The notes beneath the pieces were generated by a model that did no database searches, was not told where the DNA came from, and saw only the letters and a program-made list of their open reading frames with translations. A stretch of DNA of 64,000 nt from Sphagnum compactum. Its lineage: Eukaryota; Bryophyta; Sphagnopsida; Sphagnales. Shown here piece after piece: positions 34,930-46,200 of the stretch (position 1 is its first letter; each line of letters opens with the position of its first letter). Position numbers and translations under genes: made by a program. The stretch is from NCBI GenBank assembly GCA_965153455.1, contig OZ234494.1, positions 26,403,354 to 26,467,353 of the forward strand. Direction: 5' to 3'.

Positions 34930-35197
34930 ACATGCTGGTTTGGTTCAGCAAAATGGTTTTGGCCCAGCATTTTTGCACATGATGCTGAGAGTGGCAAAAG
35001 GCAGAGCAAAGCCTAACAGTGGCTGTTGATTGGCTAGATGGTTTGATTGGTCTAGGTGGGTTGTTATTAGTAATCTCCCACCTTTTGCAATCCCAGTTTC
35101 AGTTTTATTCGCGGAGTTACTACAAAATAGAGCACTAATCTTAGATGTGAGCAATACTATTGCAAGGCCAACTACTGAGCATGGGTAGAGATGCTCA
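34930..35197 (-). mobile_element. Decayed relic of the same MITE family, copy 3
   Basis: The blocks GTTATTAGTAATCTCCCACC, CAGTTTTATTCGCGGAGTTAC and ACTGAGCATGGGTAGAGATGCTC match, in order, the right half of the MITE at 28,085-28,457. The right terminus is recognisable; the left terminus is not. It is much more diverged than the other two copies. Confidence 0.6.
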
Positions 35198-35534
35198 ATC
35201 TGAGTAATTAATCTTCTTAAGTAGTTGATGACTAACTGACAAAATCCCTCAAATCTAGGGTGTAAACCAGCCGGTGACTGAATATTTAAGCGCTCAGGGC
35301 AGGCTGGATCCAAGGGGAGGGCTCTGTTGTTTCTGGTTTCCAAACAAAACTTAAACCCCTCCTATTGGCGCATTTGGAGCACTAAAAATTGTCAAAAACA
35401 GAATAGAATTGAGAAAGATACTGCCCCCCAAAATAAAGGGGGTCAAGAACTCCCAAAAACAAACCACCAATTGCTACAAAGGTTGATTCCAAAACACCCA
35501 AAAAGTTTCTTGTATGTTGTTTTGTTGTTATTAA

Positions 35535-35800
35535 AGTTCAAAGATTATTTGTAGAACTTGAGGTGGCGCTCTTATAACACTTTAAATCATTTAAAATGAA
35601 TTAAAAATAAGAAAGTTATGATGCTTGAATATAGGAGGGGTCCAAACAGAAAAAAAAAACCAAAAAACCCTTTTGTAAGTTGGAAAGCTTATTTTTCTTC
35701 TTGTTATTTTTAAATTACTCCTTTTCCTTTGCACTTCAAATATGATTTCTAGAGCTTGAGGTAGCACTCCTATACCATTTTAAATCACTCAAAATGAAGC
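35535..35800. repeat. Dispersed repeat family R2, tandem pair 2
   Basis: Two copies of GATTATTTGTAGAACTTGAGG-type units about 200 bp apart, matching the pair at 20,625-20,915. Upstream sequence (GAATTGAGAAAGATACTGCC) is also shared with the 20.4-20.9 kb area. Confidence 0.65.
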
Positions 35801-37069
35801 ACATATGATGAAGATAAACAAGTGTTCAGTCATAGGCACATGATGGTGATGGGCCGGTTTACCCCATAGCTACATAGGTTCATCAACCAAAAAACGTTGT
35901 AATAGCATGAAGGACTATGTAGTTGAATATTCCTTCCTAGAATTGAAGGCGGTGCAAAGGTTTTGTTTTAGTTTAAGTGGACTTTGTAGGTCTCGAATCA
36001 CTCTCATTGTGCATTGAATTTAGTTTTCATTTTGTCACAACAAAGCATTGCATAATGACATATAAACAAGTCACATCTTCACATAACACAAATTAGGGCT
36101 CCGCACTTCTGCACACTACCAATGATGATCAACTATTTTATTATTGTGGTGGATGTTTGGGGAATGGAGACATGTTTTTATTGTTAATGTTATTGTGTAA
36201 ATGTAATCGCATTTGTGCCACATTATATACAGATTGTTCAAAGTTAGCTCCAAATGCTATGTCGGCCCCATATGCTATTGCAAAAAGGCCACATGATGAA
36301 TTGTTTTTGTTGCATGACATTCACATATTTGTATAATAAATGCTCGGCATTATCTATATTAGTTGATAATCATATGGTGTCATGTGGTAATTTTTTCATC
36401 ATTGGTGCATTTGAATCATATATTGTGCAATGCATATTTGGACTAGAGGCATGCATTTTTATTAATATCCAATGATTGTTGTTTATGAATACATGTTGTA
36501 AACAATTGTTTAGGTATCTATGGGTGGTTTTTATTATTGCATATGTGTGTTGTTGGTAACCTAATGATTGTATTTTTTGAATGTATAACATATGCATTGC
36601 GGCTACTAGATGTTGGTTGTTTAACCATCCAACATGATTGAGGAGTATGTTTTTATCATTTTAGTTAATTGGAGTTCTTCATGTCAATAGTTGATCACAA
36701 CATCATCAATAATGTCATTGTTTGAATGATTATTTGTTATAATTATACTATTATATTTTTCATTATTAAATTTCAATGGGCAATGTTTGTGTTGGATGGT
36801 TTTGTTTTCATTGGTTATATTCTGTTTTGATGACTTGAATGGTCTTGAATATGTCTCAAAGGATTACAAGTCCATCTATAAAACATAGACATGATAATGT
36901 AGCATATAAGTTGTGCATATTTAGTGCCACATTATTAGGTAGTTGGCGTAAGTTTATGCTTAAATGATAAAATTTTTGTCCTTGTGCTTTCAAGTCAATT
37001 ACACAAAAAGTCGGGGAGTTAGTAATTGATATTTATTGATTGTGAATGTTTTGAAAATGTTTGATTCTA
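35801..37069. other. AT-rich DNA, no gene seen
   Basis: Strongly AT-rich, with only short frames. It may be further body of the helicase-bearing element to its right, but no motif supports this. Confidence 0.35.
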
Positions 37070-37079
37070 ATATTTGGTG

Positions 37080-38222
37080 ATGACATTGGGAGCTCCTTGA
37101 TATGGGTCCTATCGGAACAACATTTTAAAGAGGTTTTCAAATATTATGTTTTGTAAACTAACATGTTTTTTAATGAAAATTTTAAAATTGACTAAAATAT
37201 TAATTGGTGGATGCATCGTAATATCTTTTTTTATCCATTCAACATCTATGAGACGTATATTTTCAATATAGCCAATGCTTCCATTGACAATTTCTAATTT
37301 AATATATAAATTTTATATTATAACGACTTTCATTCATTTATATATTTTAAGGCAAGGTGTTAAGTATTGAATTTTGTTTATGCACATTCTTTGTTTTATA
37401 ATGTATTTTGTATCATTACATGTTGGACGTTTTTTATAAGTGTTAGTTGCGACAATCCTGCAACATTTTCATTTTGATGTTTTTGAATGGATATCTATCA
37501 TATAATGATTTATGACATTTCGTAATTCATTATGAAAAACTATGTATATTTCAGTATTCCATGGATCATCAAATAAGTTGATATTTAAATTAAAAAGGAA
37601 ATGTGTTTTTAGTAGGTTGAAATCTGAATTTAGAATATTTCATGTTCAAAGGTTTTCAAAAATAGCTGTATATTGAATGTTTTTGTTTTGTCTCATTTGT
37701 TTTGTTAGTATAACACTATTTAGTTAAATGCAAATTTCCCAAAGGCTTTTTACCTATGACTTTTTTTTAACTTGATTTTGTGAACTTAAAAATTGGTTGG
37801 ATGTTTGTGGAATATAATGGTGTGTCAATGATTAGTAAAAATTGTAAAAAATCTCTCATGAACATTATGTTGATTCCTCCAAATGGTAAAAAGTTAGATT
37901 TTAATTTTATAGTTTTAAATGTGTTATGACATGTAGAGTGCAACCTACGATTGATATTTTGCCAATAATGATCAATTAGATATTGGGCCATACATCTATG
38001 ATTGTGTTGGGTTTGGTTATAGTGATGTGTTTATCAATTTACAATCCCAATAAAGAATGTATTGTTGTTTCATTTATTAATAATGTTGCATTTGCAATGT
38101 ACGCTACAACACGAAGTTTTTGTTGATTTCTTGTTGTTAAAAAGTAATCTTGGATAGCCTTGATTATTTGTGTTTTTTGAATACCTCCAACACTTCCAGT
38201 ATGTTGTAATATTTGATTAGTT
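37080..38222 (-). pseudogene. Decayed PIF1-like helicase, probably Helitron-derived
   Basis: Read on the minus strand with several stops and frame changes. In order: a damaged Walker A (TGSVGG, expected GTGGVGK) followed by IIKAIQDYFLTTRNQQKL, then ANATLLINETTIHSLLGL, then PFGGINIMFMRDFLQF (expected G-D-F motif; GDF reads RDF), DTPLYSTNIQP, IVFHNELRNVI, and NGSIGYIENIRLIDVEWI. This order matches the PIF1-type helicase domain, which in plants is mostly found in Helitron RepHel proteins (known). The Rep nuclease half is not seen. The homology stops at about 38,222, where a host-gene exon on the other strand begins. Confidence 0.65.
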
Positions 38223-38225
38223 GTT

Positions 38226-39660
38226 GTACTTTCAATGAAGTTTTCGATGCGGAGCTAGAGGAAGTGGAAATTGTTCCAATTAGGAGGTTTCCTTCTTTTG
38301 AGGCTCCAGAAAAGGCACCAAAGGGTCTCTCGAAGATGCATTCCATTGGAACATCACCAGTTATAAATCAACTCATGGTAGGCTCTTCTGAAATAGCAGT
38401 CAATAAGCACACAACAAAGGAGAATGAGGGGGATCAAAATCAGCCAGAAGAATCTCCCACTAGTAATGAACACAACAATGTTTGTGAGGAGTGCAAAATT
38501 GGAAGAGAATTAATGTAAGACCTAATCCTTTGGCTGCTGATTTGCTAAGATGGTTTGTGCTATGGATATTTTCTGTCTTGCTCGTTTTATGACCTCCATT
38601 TTCATTGTTGTTGTTGGTCTCTTGTTGTTGGGTGTTGGAATCTTTGCATCAGCTTGTGTGATGGACAAGGGTGCAGAAATGTGTAACACAAGGAGTGTCT
38701 AGTGCCTCCACTAGCAGCAGTTCCTGCTGGGGAGTGGTTTTGTTCATCGTGTGAGATGAAGCGGAAAGCCAGTGTAGTAGAAAAGATTTGGGGGGTGCAG
38801 GAGGTGGCCTCTGGAGCTCAAGCAGTTGGAAGAGTGACACTTGCCATGGCATGAGTCATGCAAAAGCCATGGATGAAGATGCGGAGGAAGATGAGGATGA
38901 AAATCTTCCTTTGAGTGCCATATTCTGTAAAGGCTCCAAAGGATTTAGGAGTGAGAAGGAAGGGGTGGCCGATTTGTCAAAAGTGGGGAAGACAACCAGG
39001 CTTCAACTTGAGGATTTGCACTCCCAGCTTGAGCCTGAGGCTCTGGGAGGGAAGGAGTACTTTGTGCAGTAGTAATCACATTCTCACACTCACAACAAAT
39101 GGGTCTCAGAAAGGGAGCTGGAACAGCTGACACCAAAAGAGCTTGCTCGGTTTAAGAAATTGGCAACACAAGGACATGTAATCTTTCATCATTGACCTTA
39201 TGCATTGTTCCCATAACAGCAGATGCACACTTGAAATCTAGAAAGGTAGGGGTTCTTAATATATTTGTAAGGGCTACTAGGCTGAATTGCAATGTGTTGT
39301 ATTTTTGTGTATCATCAGGTGGAAGATTGGGAATCTGATTGGGCTCAGCCACAGCGTGTCATCCAGAAAAGGTTCATGGTTCAATCTGAACAGTTGCAGG
39401 AAAGATGTCTATGCCCACAGGATGAAGATTGTAGAGTGGAGTGGTATGTGAAGTGGAAGGGTCTGGGGTATGAGCATTGCACCTGAGAACCTATGGATAG
39501 GGGTGTTCTTGCAACACCCATGGCAGCAAGGCCCTTCTCTGATTTCAAAAATTGGGGAGATGCTGCAAGACAACTTACCACACCTGAAAGTGCAAAAGAG
39601 GTACAAAACTCCACATGGGTTAGGATGCTTACAAGGAAAGAATTCTTGAAGTATTCTGCA
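38226..39660 (+). pseudogene. PHD finger-chromodomain gene fragment (CHD3/MOM1-like), broken
   Basis: The first exon-like block (38,226-38,516) is acidic and ends in CEECKIGREL with a good donor. The next block starts at 38,653 after an AG: LCDGQGCRNV, a TAA at 38,684-38,686, then HKEC...GEWFCSSCEMKRKA. Together these give the Cys4-His-Cys3 order of a PHD finger, with the aromatic residue before His replaced by a stop. EKIWGV follows, as in CHD-type proteins. At 39,319-39,660 a chromodomain reads VEWYVKWKGLGYEHCT, then TGA at 39,484 where Trp is expected (T-W-E). Introns seem to be kept, so this is a DNA-level copy. No helicase domain follows. Confidence 0.65.
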
Positions 39661-40379
39661 TACTAACCATAGTTCAGAACCATTGCTGTGTGTCCCAGTG
39701 AAACTACTACTGTTTTTTGGAAGGTTTGCAATTCAGATTACAGAAGTTAAACAAAGGTTGCTTTTTTCGAGTTGGGAAAGGAAAAATTCCAGCGTGGAAG
39801 AACAATGAAGGCCTTGAGGTCAAATGTACTTAGCTGTTGTTATTCTGCATGGGGTGTAGGCAGAGAGGCTCAGGAAGAATCCATTTGTGAGTGTGTGTTC
39901 TCAACCAAGTTGGAACTCTTTTGAGCCATTGCCCCCTAACCAGCTGGATGCATTGAGTCACGTATGTGGATGGTGGTGGAGTCACAAGAAATATTTTGAA
40001 TCATCTCAGGTACTGGTGGCAAGCTATACATGTCAACATGTAGCCGCTGACGCATTAACTCGTAAGTCTGCTGATCATCAATAACTGGTCAAGACTATGA
40101 AAAAAATTGGTGAACCTACAACTGTAGAGAAATTGAACTCACCTTCTCATTACATTGCAGTCTGAAACATGGCCAGGTGTTGATCTTTCACCATCTACTT
40201 GCGGCAAATTGTCACCAATTGTATCTCCCATCCCACTGAAAATATCAACCACCAAGTGTTTTGTTGATCCAGTTCAGGGTGGATACCATGGTAATGTTTC
40301 TTACCATACACCAAATGGTAGTATCCAAAGTAGTTAGTGTGACTATGATGCTGAGATAGTATGTGCATGAGCTGTCCCA
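39661..40379 (+). other. Unassigned part of the gene-fragment cluster
   Basis: Readable exon-like segments (about 39,860-40,080, with WNSFEPLPPNQLDALSHV, and 40,161-40,291, flanked by CAG and GTAATG) sit between the chromodomain and transporter fragments. I do not recognise them. The first may continue the chromodomain protein. Confidence 0.35.
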
Positions 40380-40985
40380 CTAAATTTGCCTACATGTGGT
40401 CCTCTTATTTGCAGCCAATGGACCTATTTATTCATTGGGTACAGGATCAGGATATGGAGGGTCACTGTTATGGGTGGCACCTCCAGATACTGGGTATGGC
40501 AGCAGGTCCAGCCATTGCTGGACTTCGAGGTGAGGTTTCTCTCCCTCACCCCCCCAATGTCACCTTCATTTATTGTAATCCTGGTTTTTAAAGAACCTCT
40601 CCAATGGAGGTCATGTCTGACAAAAGCTCTCAATTGAGTCCAAAAGAATACCATCCATCTTTGTTCACTTTGTCCGCAGCAAGCATTTATTGATGGTACC
40701 ATGATTTTGGGAGCCATGTAAAAAGACACTGCCTTTAGTGTGCACATTTGTACAAAAAAATTGTGCAACTTTTTGGAGTGCCAGTGAATTTTGTCACAGT
40801 TCCTGGGTGGTTGATGGTTTGGGGGTGGGGATCATACCTCATGCTTGTCATTGCCTTCTTCAAGGAGCCAAGAAGGCCATCTGTACTGCTGCCAGCTATT
40901 TCAACAGAGCCAAATTCAGAGAAAAAATCTGGCAAACTTAAAAGATGGCAACTCCTTGTTGAGCGCAGCAAGGACTCCTATTTTA
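40380..40985 (+). pseudogene. Fragment of an SPX-MFS (PHT5-like) transporter gene
   Basis: One block ends in LGMAAGPAIAGL just before a GTGAGG donor (about 40,490-40,535). A second, at about 40,760-40,985, reads TVPGWLMVWGWGSYLMLVIA and then FFKEPRRP. Both resemble the transmembrane core of vacuolar phosphate transporters of the SPX-MFS family, where a GMACGPALAGL-like segment precedes a PGW...FKEP segment. The frame before the first block does not match the family, and no SPX domain is present. It is a fragment; assignment is by motif only. Confidence 0.5.
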
Positions 40986-41029
40986 CTCAGTTTTATGTTC
41001 ACAACACCCACCAACCTTTCTTCAATGAT

Positions 41030-41508
41030 TCAGGCTGCATCTTTCACACTTCGACAGCTCTCATCTGCAGCATTTGAAACTCCATATAGATCACGAGCAT
41101 CTTCAGCCACATGGTTGAGTCCCTTCCAATCATCCCACTTCACAAGCTGCTCAAGAAGTGCTGGAGTTAGCCCTTCCTCTGCATCCATTGTCCTCAATTA
41201 TTAGGTCATGAGTACATCCTTTGAAAGCCTCCTCTTATGCTTAATTTCCTCAAATCCTTCACATATATGCAAACACTGTGATTTCTTGAAAATAACCATT
41301 CTTCTTGAAAAGGTTTCTCCCATGGAAGCTATGGATTTCAGGAGTTTGAGTTACCATGCAGCTGCTACAGAATATCCAAAGCTTCATCAGCATTGCAACC
41401 ACCATTAGCATCTAGAAGCAAAGAGCAGCTGGGATGGTTGTGGCAAATGCCATTTAGCATTGCAATGTCATCACACAAGTTCCTTCCACCAATCTTTGTC
41501 TTTATTGT
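41030..41508 (-). pseudogene. Fragment of an L-Ala-D/L-Glu epimerase-like (enolase superfamily) gene
   Basis: Minus strand. Segment 1 (41,508 down to about 41,350) reads TIKTKIGGRNL and LLLDANGGCNADEALDIL, then a TAG at 41,365-41,367 and QLH before a GTAACT donor. Segment 2 (about 41,180 down to 41,030) reads EEGLTPALLEQLVKWDDWKG, then DARDLYGVSNAADESCRSV. The K-x-K, LDAN and AADES elements are the catalytic and metal-site neighbourhoods of dipeptide epimerases. An intron-like gap separates the segments. One nonsense codon and no flanking exons make this a fragment. It faces opposite to the two fragments on its left. Confidence 0.6.
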
Positions 41509-41519
41509 CGCAAATCATC

Positions 41520-42238
41520 TTTGTGCATATCTTTTGAACCGCGAAGGGACGTCTAGAGAGAGAACCGGCAGTGACCCGAGGCCAGGTCTGATAACCGACC
41601 CACAGCGCAGTCGAGCCGGGTCGGGAGGCCGGCGATACTCGACGGATGTTACTTCTAACCCCCGTCAGCAACCCGCGGCGGGTAAATTGCTAAATATGAC
41701 CGTGGGACACCACCAGCCGTTAGCTACGGGCTGTTACGGTGATCCTCTCCGAATTTACCGCAGTCACATTCTCACAGAACGACGTGGTAAAAAAAAACAT
41801 GGCTTCGAGAGCTATTAACCCTAGGGGAAAAGACTAGAAAACCCATAATAGACAGATATTTTACCAGTGAGATTAAAAACAAGCCATTGGGTAGAAATAT
41901 ATTTACCCATGGGTAGTAGTAAACCGCTGCTCGGTGGTCTTTTTACCCGTGATCGGGTAACGAGCGAATAATCATGGTCGGCGATCTTTTCACCCGTCAC
42001 GTTAGGGGAAAGACGACGGGTAAAAAATCACTGCTTGCCATTAGAGACGTTTTACCCCTCTGGTAAATCCACCAAATCGGATATTGTTAACCATGAGAGG
42101 TAAATAAAAACCGGTTAAAATGTAATTTACCGCTTGTGCCATAAATCATTGCTTCGCGATATTGTTATTTACCTACCTATTGTTGGGTACCTACCTACCT
42201 ACCTCTTGGGTTAGTTACGTAACAAGCTAATTATGTTA
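41520..42238. other. Compositionally distinct spacer with TTACCCG palindromes
   Basis: 41,540-41,780 is clearly GC-richer than its surroundings. 41,850-42,120 has many TTACCC/GGGTAA motifs, including a short palindrome TTACCCGTGATCGGGTAA near 41,951. A CCTA repeat lies at about 42,188-42,205. This may be another transposon end. No coding frame is supported. Confidence 0.45.
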
Positions 42239-42608
42239 GAGCACCTCCACCGGTGCTCAGTATGTCACTCTGGATAATAAAATTAAATGTCTAAGTGTAG
42301 CTGTTTTTTTGGCAACCCCACCCATAAAACTGTAACTAGAACTGCATATGCGTGGAAACTACTGATCGCAAACCACCTGGACCAATCATTATGATCGACC
42401 AATCAAAAATACTGAGCCGCTGTTGGGTCGAATGTACTACACTCTTTTTTGGAGGTGCACAACTGTGTTGCACCTTTTACCAGTCGCGGCAAGCTGCACG
42501 AATTTGGTGCAGAAAAACGAATTTCCTGAGCTAAACCGACACATTTTGACTTTTTCACAATAAATTTTAGTGTCTGGAGTCACATATTGAGCACCGGTGG
42601 AGATGCTC
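42239..42608 (+). mobile_element. PIF/Harbinger-like MITE, copy 2
   Basis: A 370-bp element bounded by GAGCACCTCCACCGGTGC and GCACCGGTGGAGATGCTC, with TTA on both sides as a 3-bp target-site duplication (42,236-42,238 and 42,609-42,611). It matches the MITE at 28,085-28,457 in the opposite orientation. It lies about 620 bp upstream of the PEX5 start codon. Confidence 0.88.
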
Positions 42609-43228
42609 TTACTCTCGGCTGACTAAGGTGAAAAGTAAAAAAACTTAGTCGTAGAGGATGTTGTGGTTCGTTTGAGAGGCTGGTAAATTATCTGGTAGGT
42701 AGTAAATATAGCACTACCGTGTACCGTCTCTCTCTCGTCGATTGTCTGTCTCTGTGTGAAATGCGTTTTCAGAAGCTTTGTGGCGATGGTGAACGTGGTT
42801 GCCATGGCCGGAGCTGCTTGCGTTTCTCTGCGCAATTGCGTGTCTCTCACTGCTTCCCACTGTAATTCGAAGTACTGATCTCCAACAGAACTTCCTCTTG
42901 TCCCAGAATTGATCTTTTTTTGGGAGAATTTGGTCAAGAATTGCACCTTCTCAGTAGTGTTTTTGTTGTTTTGTTTTTTTTGGTTGAGGCCAGTGTGTTG
43001 GGTTCTTGAGGACGAGATTTCAGAGCTTTTCCGTTTTGTTAAGGGGAAATGTGTTGGGTTTTTTAAGGAGGAGGAGATTTGAGAACTTTCACAATACATA
43101 CTGCTTGAGTTTGTGGATTTTGTTTTTCTATGAAAATTTTTGGAGAGGAGGAGAAGTAGTAGAGTCCTTTTGGTTTTGTTACTGTACCGAGAGAGGGAAG
43201 GGGCAGCGGGCGGAGGGAGGAGGATACG
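42609..43228 (+). promoter_or_regulatory. PEX5 promoter and leader region
   Basis: The ~620 bp between the MITE and the PEX5 ATG. It holds a CT-rich stretch (42,726-42,760) and T-rich leader-like sequence. The promoter is inferred from position only. Confidence 0.4.
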
Positions 43229-46200
43229 ATGGCGTTGCGGGATCTAGTGATGGGGGGATCCGGCTGCGCAGTGCCGGGTTCTGATGGCTCGTCTTCTTCC
43301 AATCCCCTGGGAGGACTTGCCGATTCCATCTTGGGATCCGCGTCCAAGTCACAGGCTCGTTGCCAGCCCCCCTTGCACCATGTTTTGTTCTGTAATTTCT
43401 TCATTTTCTCGTATCAGCATTACCTTGCTGTCTTCTAGGGTTGAAGCTGGGCTTTGGAATGCAAAGAGGGCGATCTGTTTTGGTGTGTTGACTTAGCTTT
43501 GTAATGAACAGGAGAGACTGAGGGAGATGCCCGGATTGGCTGGCCCAGGCCAACAAAACGGAATACAGTTCGGCCCTACAGGCCCTCTCACATCCCTGCC
43601 CGGTTCTGAGCTTGACTTTGGCCAGGGTTCCCAACAAGCCCAGGTATTTCTTCCCCAGGTTTCCTCTTGTTGTGGTGGCAGTCAAATCTGGAAGCAAATC
43701 CTAGAGTTAGGAATTCTTATCACGGTCTTGGAGCTGTAGCTGAAGCTGGAAGTTGAGGGTGGAAGAAAGTGGCGAGCATGTCAGATCATCTGCATCAATT
43801 CATTGTTAAGGGTTTTGTACATTTGTACTTTTATTCTTCTTTTTCCAGTTTTCTGGTATTCATACTCAACGCAATTGTGAGTGTGACTGCAGAGAACTTC
43901 AAGAATTCTGCCTTCTTTGGTTCTCAGAATGCCCTTTTGAATGTATCCTCAAATTAGGGTTCCTGATTTCCTATTCTCAGACTCAACTATCAGAAGCTTT
44001 TTGGCTTGAAGATTTCAGGGTTGCAGAAAATTTGGTGATTTCAGCTGTGGAGCTGAAACTCACAAAATGTATAGTCAGCTGAATTGTTGGGCTCATGCAT
44101 GCAGAGTGTTTTGTCTGCAGGTGCCAACAGACTTCCTTGGGGGATTTCAGGCTGGTGACTCTCGAGAGTTTGTGAATGCTTGGAACCAGGCTCTTGATAG
44201 GCAGCTCCCACCACCTCCTCAACTACCTGCACTTGCTCGAAATCATGAAGGTGATCTTTTTCAGGAATTTGAGGGCATTTACGGACAAGAGCCTGGCCCT
44301 ACCGGTCTTCCACCTGTTTTGGATGGTCAGTAAATACACTTGACTTTTTCAACCTTCTTTGTTCAGTGTTGGCATTGTTGTCATTTGGAAAGCAACTCTG
44401 CATTGTAAAGTATATGCGATTCCAGTAAGAAAACTATTTACAGCTGTTCTGATGGATTTAGACTCTCAGATCCACTCTTTGCCTGTCTTTCTTGATGGTC
44501 CCTCCAACTCAATATTATCTTTGAGATTTCTTTGCATATCTCTATGTGTCCATGCAGCTCCACCCCAGCATGTTCTTTCAGGGTTTCTTCGCTCCTTTTT
44601 GGACAGCAGTCGCACCAATGCACCTTTCCCTGCCATCAGACTGCCAGAGCTTGGTCTCTCACAGGCAGACAAAGGTTGCATCCGTGACCGTAGCAGTATA
44701 ATGGGGCGTCATATCTTTGCAGACAGGGGTGATGCTTTTGCAGATTCCCAGGTATTTTCCATCCTCTGCTTCTAGGTATTGGATACCCTCTGGGTTTTGG
44801 AATACTTCAAACACACCAGGGGGACCTGCAGTTCATATCCTGAAGCTTTTGTTTGAACAATGTAGTCAATTTGCAAAACTCATTGAGCAATGTAGCCAAC
44901 TTGCAAAACTCATTGACCAAAAGCAACTTGGGTTGGTGACTAAGAATCCATGCAAGTAACTGTAGCTTGCTTGAAACTGTTGAAGGACCTTGATACCAAT
45001 GTCAATACAATTATGCACTGTGACATGAGCATTCTGTACATTACAGGTGAATGCTCTGTTGCAATCGTTGGATATAGAAGGCAATCTTCGAACTCAGGGA
45101 CCTCTAGCTGGTCAGCTCTCAGAATTTGAGCAATTATGGAAGGAGGGGTATGCTCAGAGCACTCCTGTGCAGCAACAACAGATTGGACCCCCATCCCCTG
45201 TTCCTCTTGCAGACCAGTGGGCTGATGATTTTCACAGCCAATATGGCCGCCAAATTGCACCTGTTAGCTGGGCGGATGAGTTCCACAATCAGCAGGATGG
45301 TGATCAATGGGCTCAGCAATTTCAACAGGTTCCTCTTTATATTTGAGGAATGTCAGTGGTGAAGAAATTAGGCAGTACTTGAGGATTGGATCATTGTCTA
45401 TTGTGTAACATCTGAAGTAAATTTGGTGGGTCTAAACTACTAGACAGGTTTAGACAAAAGCGAACATATTGTGAGGATTTCTGGGAACTAACATACTCCT
45501 GTTGGGACATTTTTCAGCAACAAGGCCAGATGGCAGCAAGGGGGCGACTGGGTCATGGGGAAATGGGCAATTTGGGTGCAATGGAGCAGACACATGCTCT
45601 TGTTCAAACTCTCTCTCAGAATCAAGATCCCAAGTTTCAGGTTTGGTCTTCAGGATACTTTCATTGTTAAGGAATACCTTTACTGGACCTGATGTGTAAG
45701 TCCAATCTGATGTTGTTTTTTCTCTGAGTTAGGAGAAACAAATTGGCTGTATCCTTTTACATTCTCAATAGTATGGAAGGCATGGGTTTCCTTGCACCAA
45801 CCACTGTAATGTGTTTCCTTGAAACAGAATTCCAAGTTTCTACAGTTTGTGTCAAAGATGAGCAGAGGAGAACTTATAGTGGATGACAACCAGGTGAAGC
45901 CTGGTGTTGCCAACCCTGTCTCAGATACCTGGGCTGATGAATTTCAACAGCAACATCCTGCTCCACCAGAAACTTGGGCTGCCGAATTCACAGCTGGAGA
46001 GGTTTCATTTCTCTCTTTTATTTATTGAGGCTTACATGGTTTTAGTTGCTATAGCTTGTGGTTATGAGTGTTGTGGGAGTCACACGAGTTTCCAGTATCT
46101 AAGTTTCACAGTTTGCACTTGATTTCATTGATGACCGTGGCTTTTTGAGTCTAGCATCTGGTCTGAATGGTTGTTCAATGAGTGAAAGACTATCCAGTCT

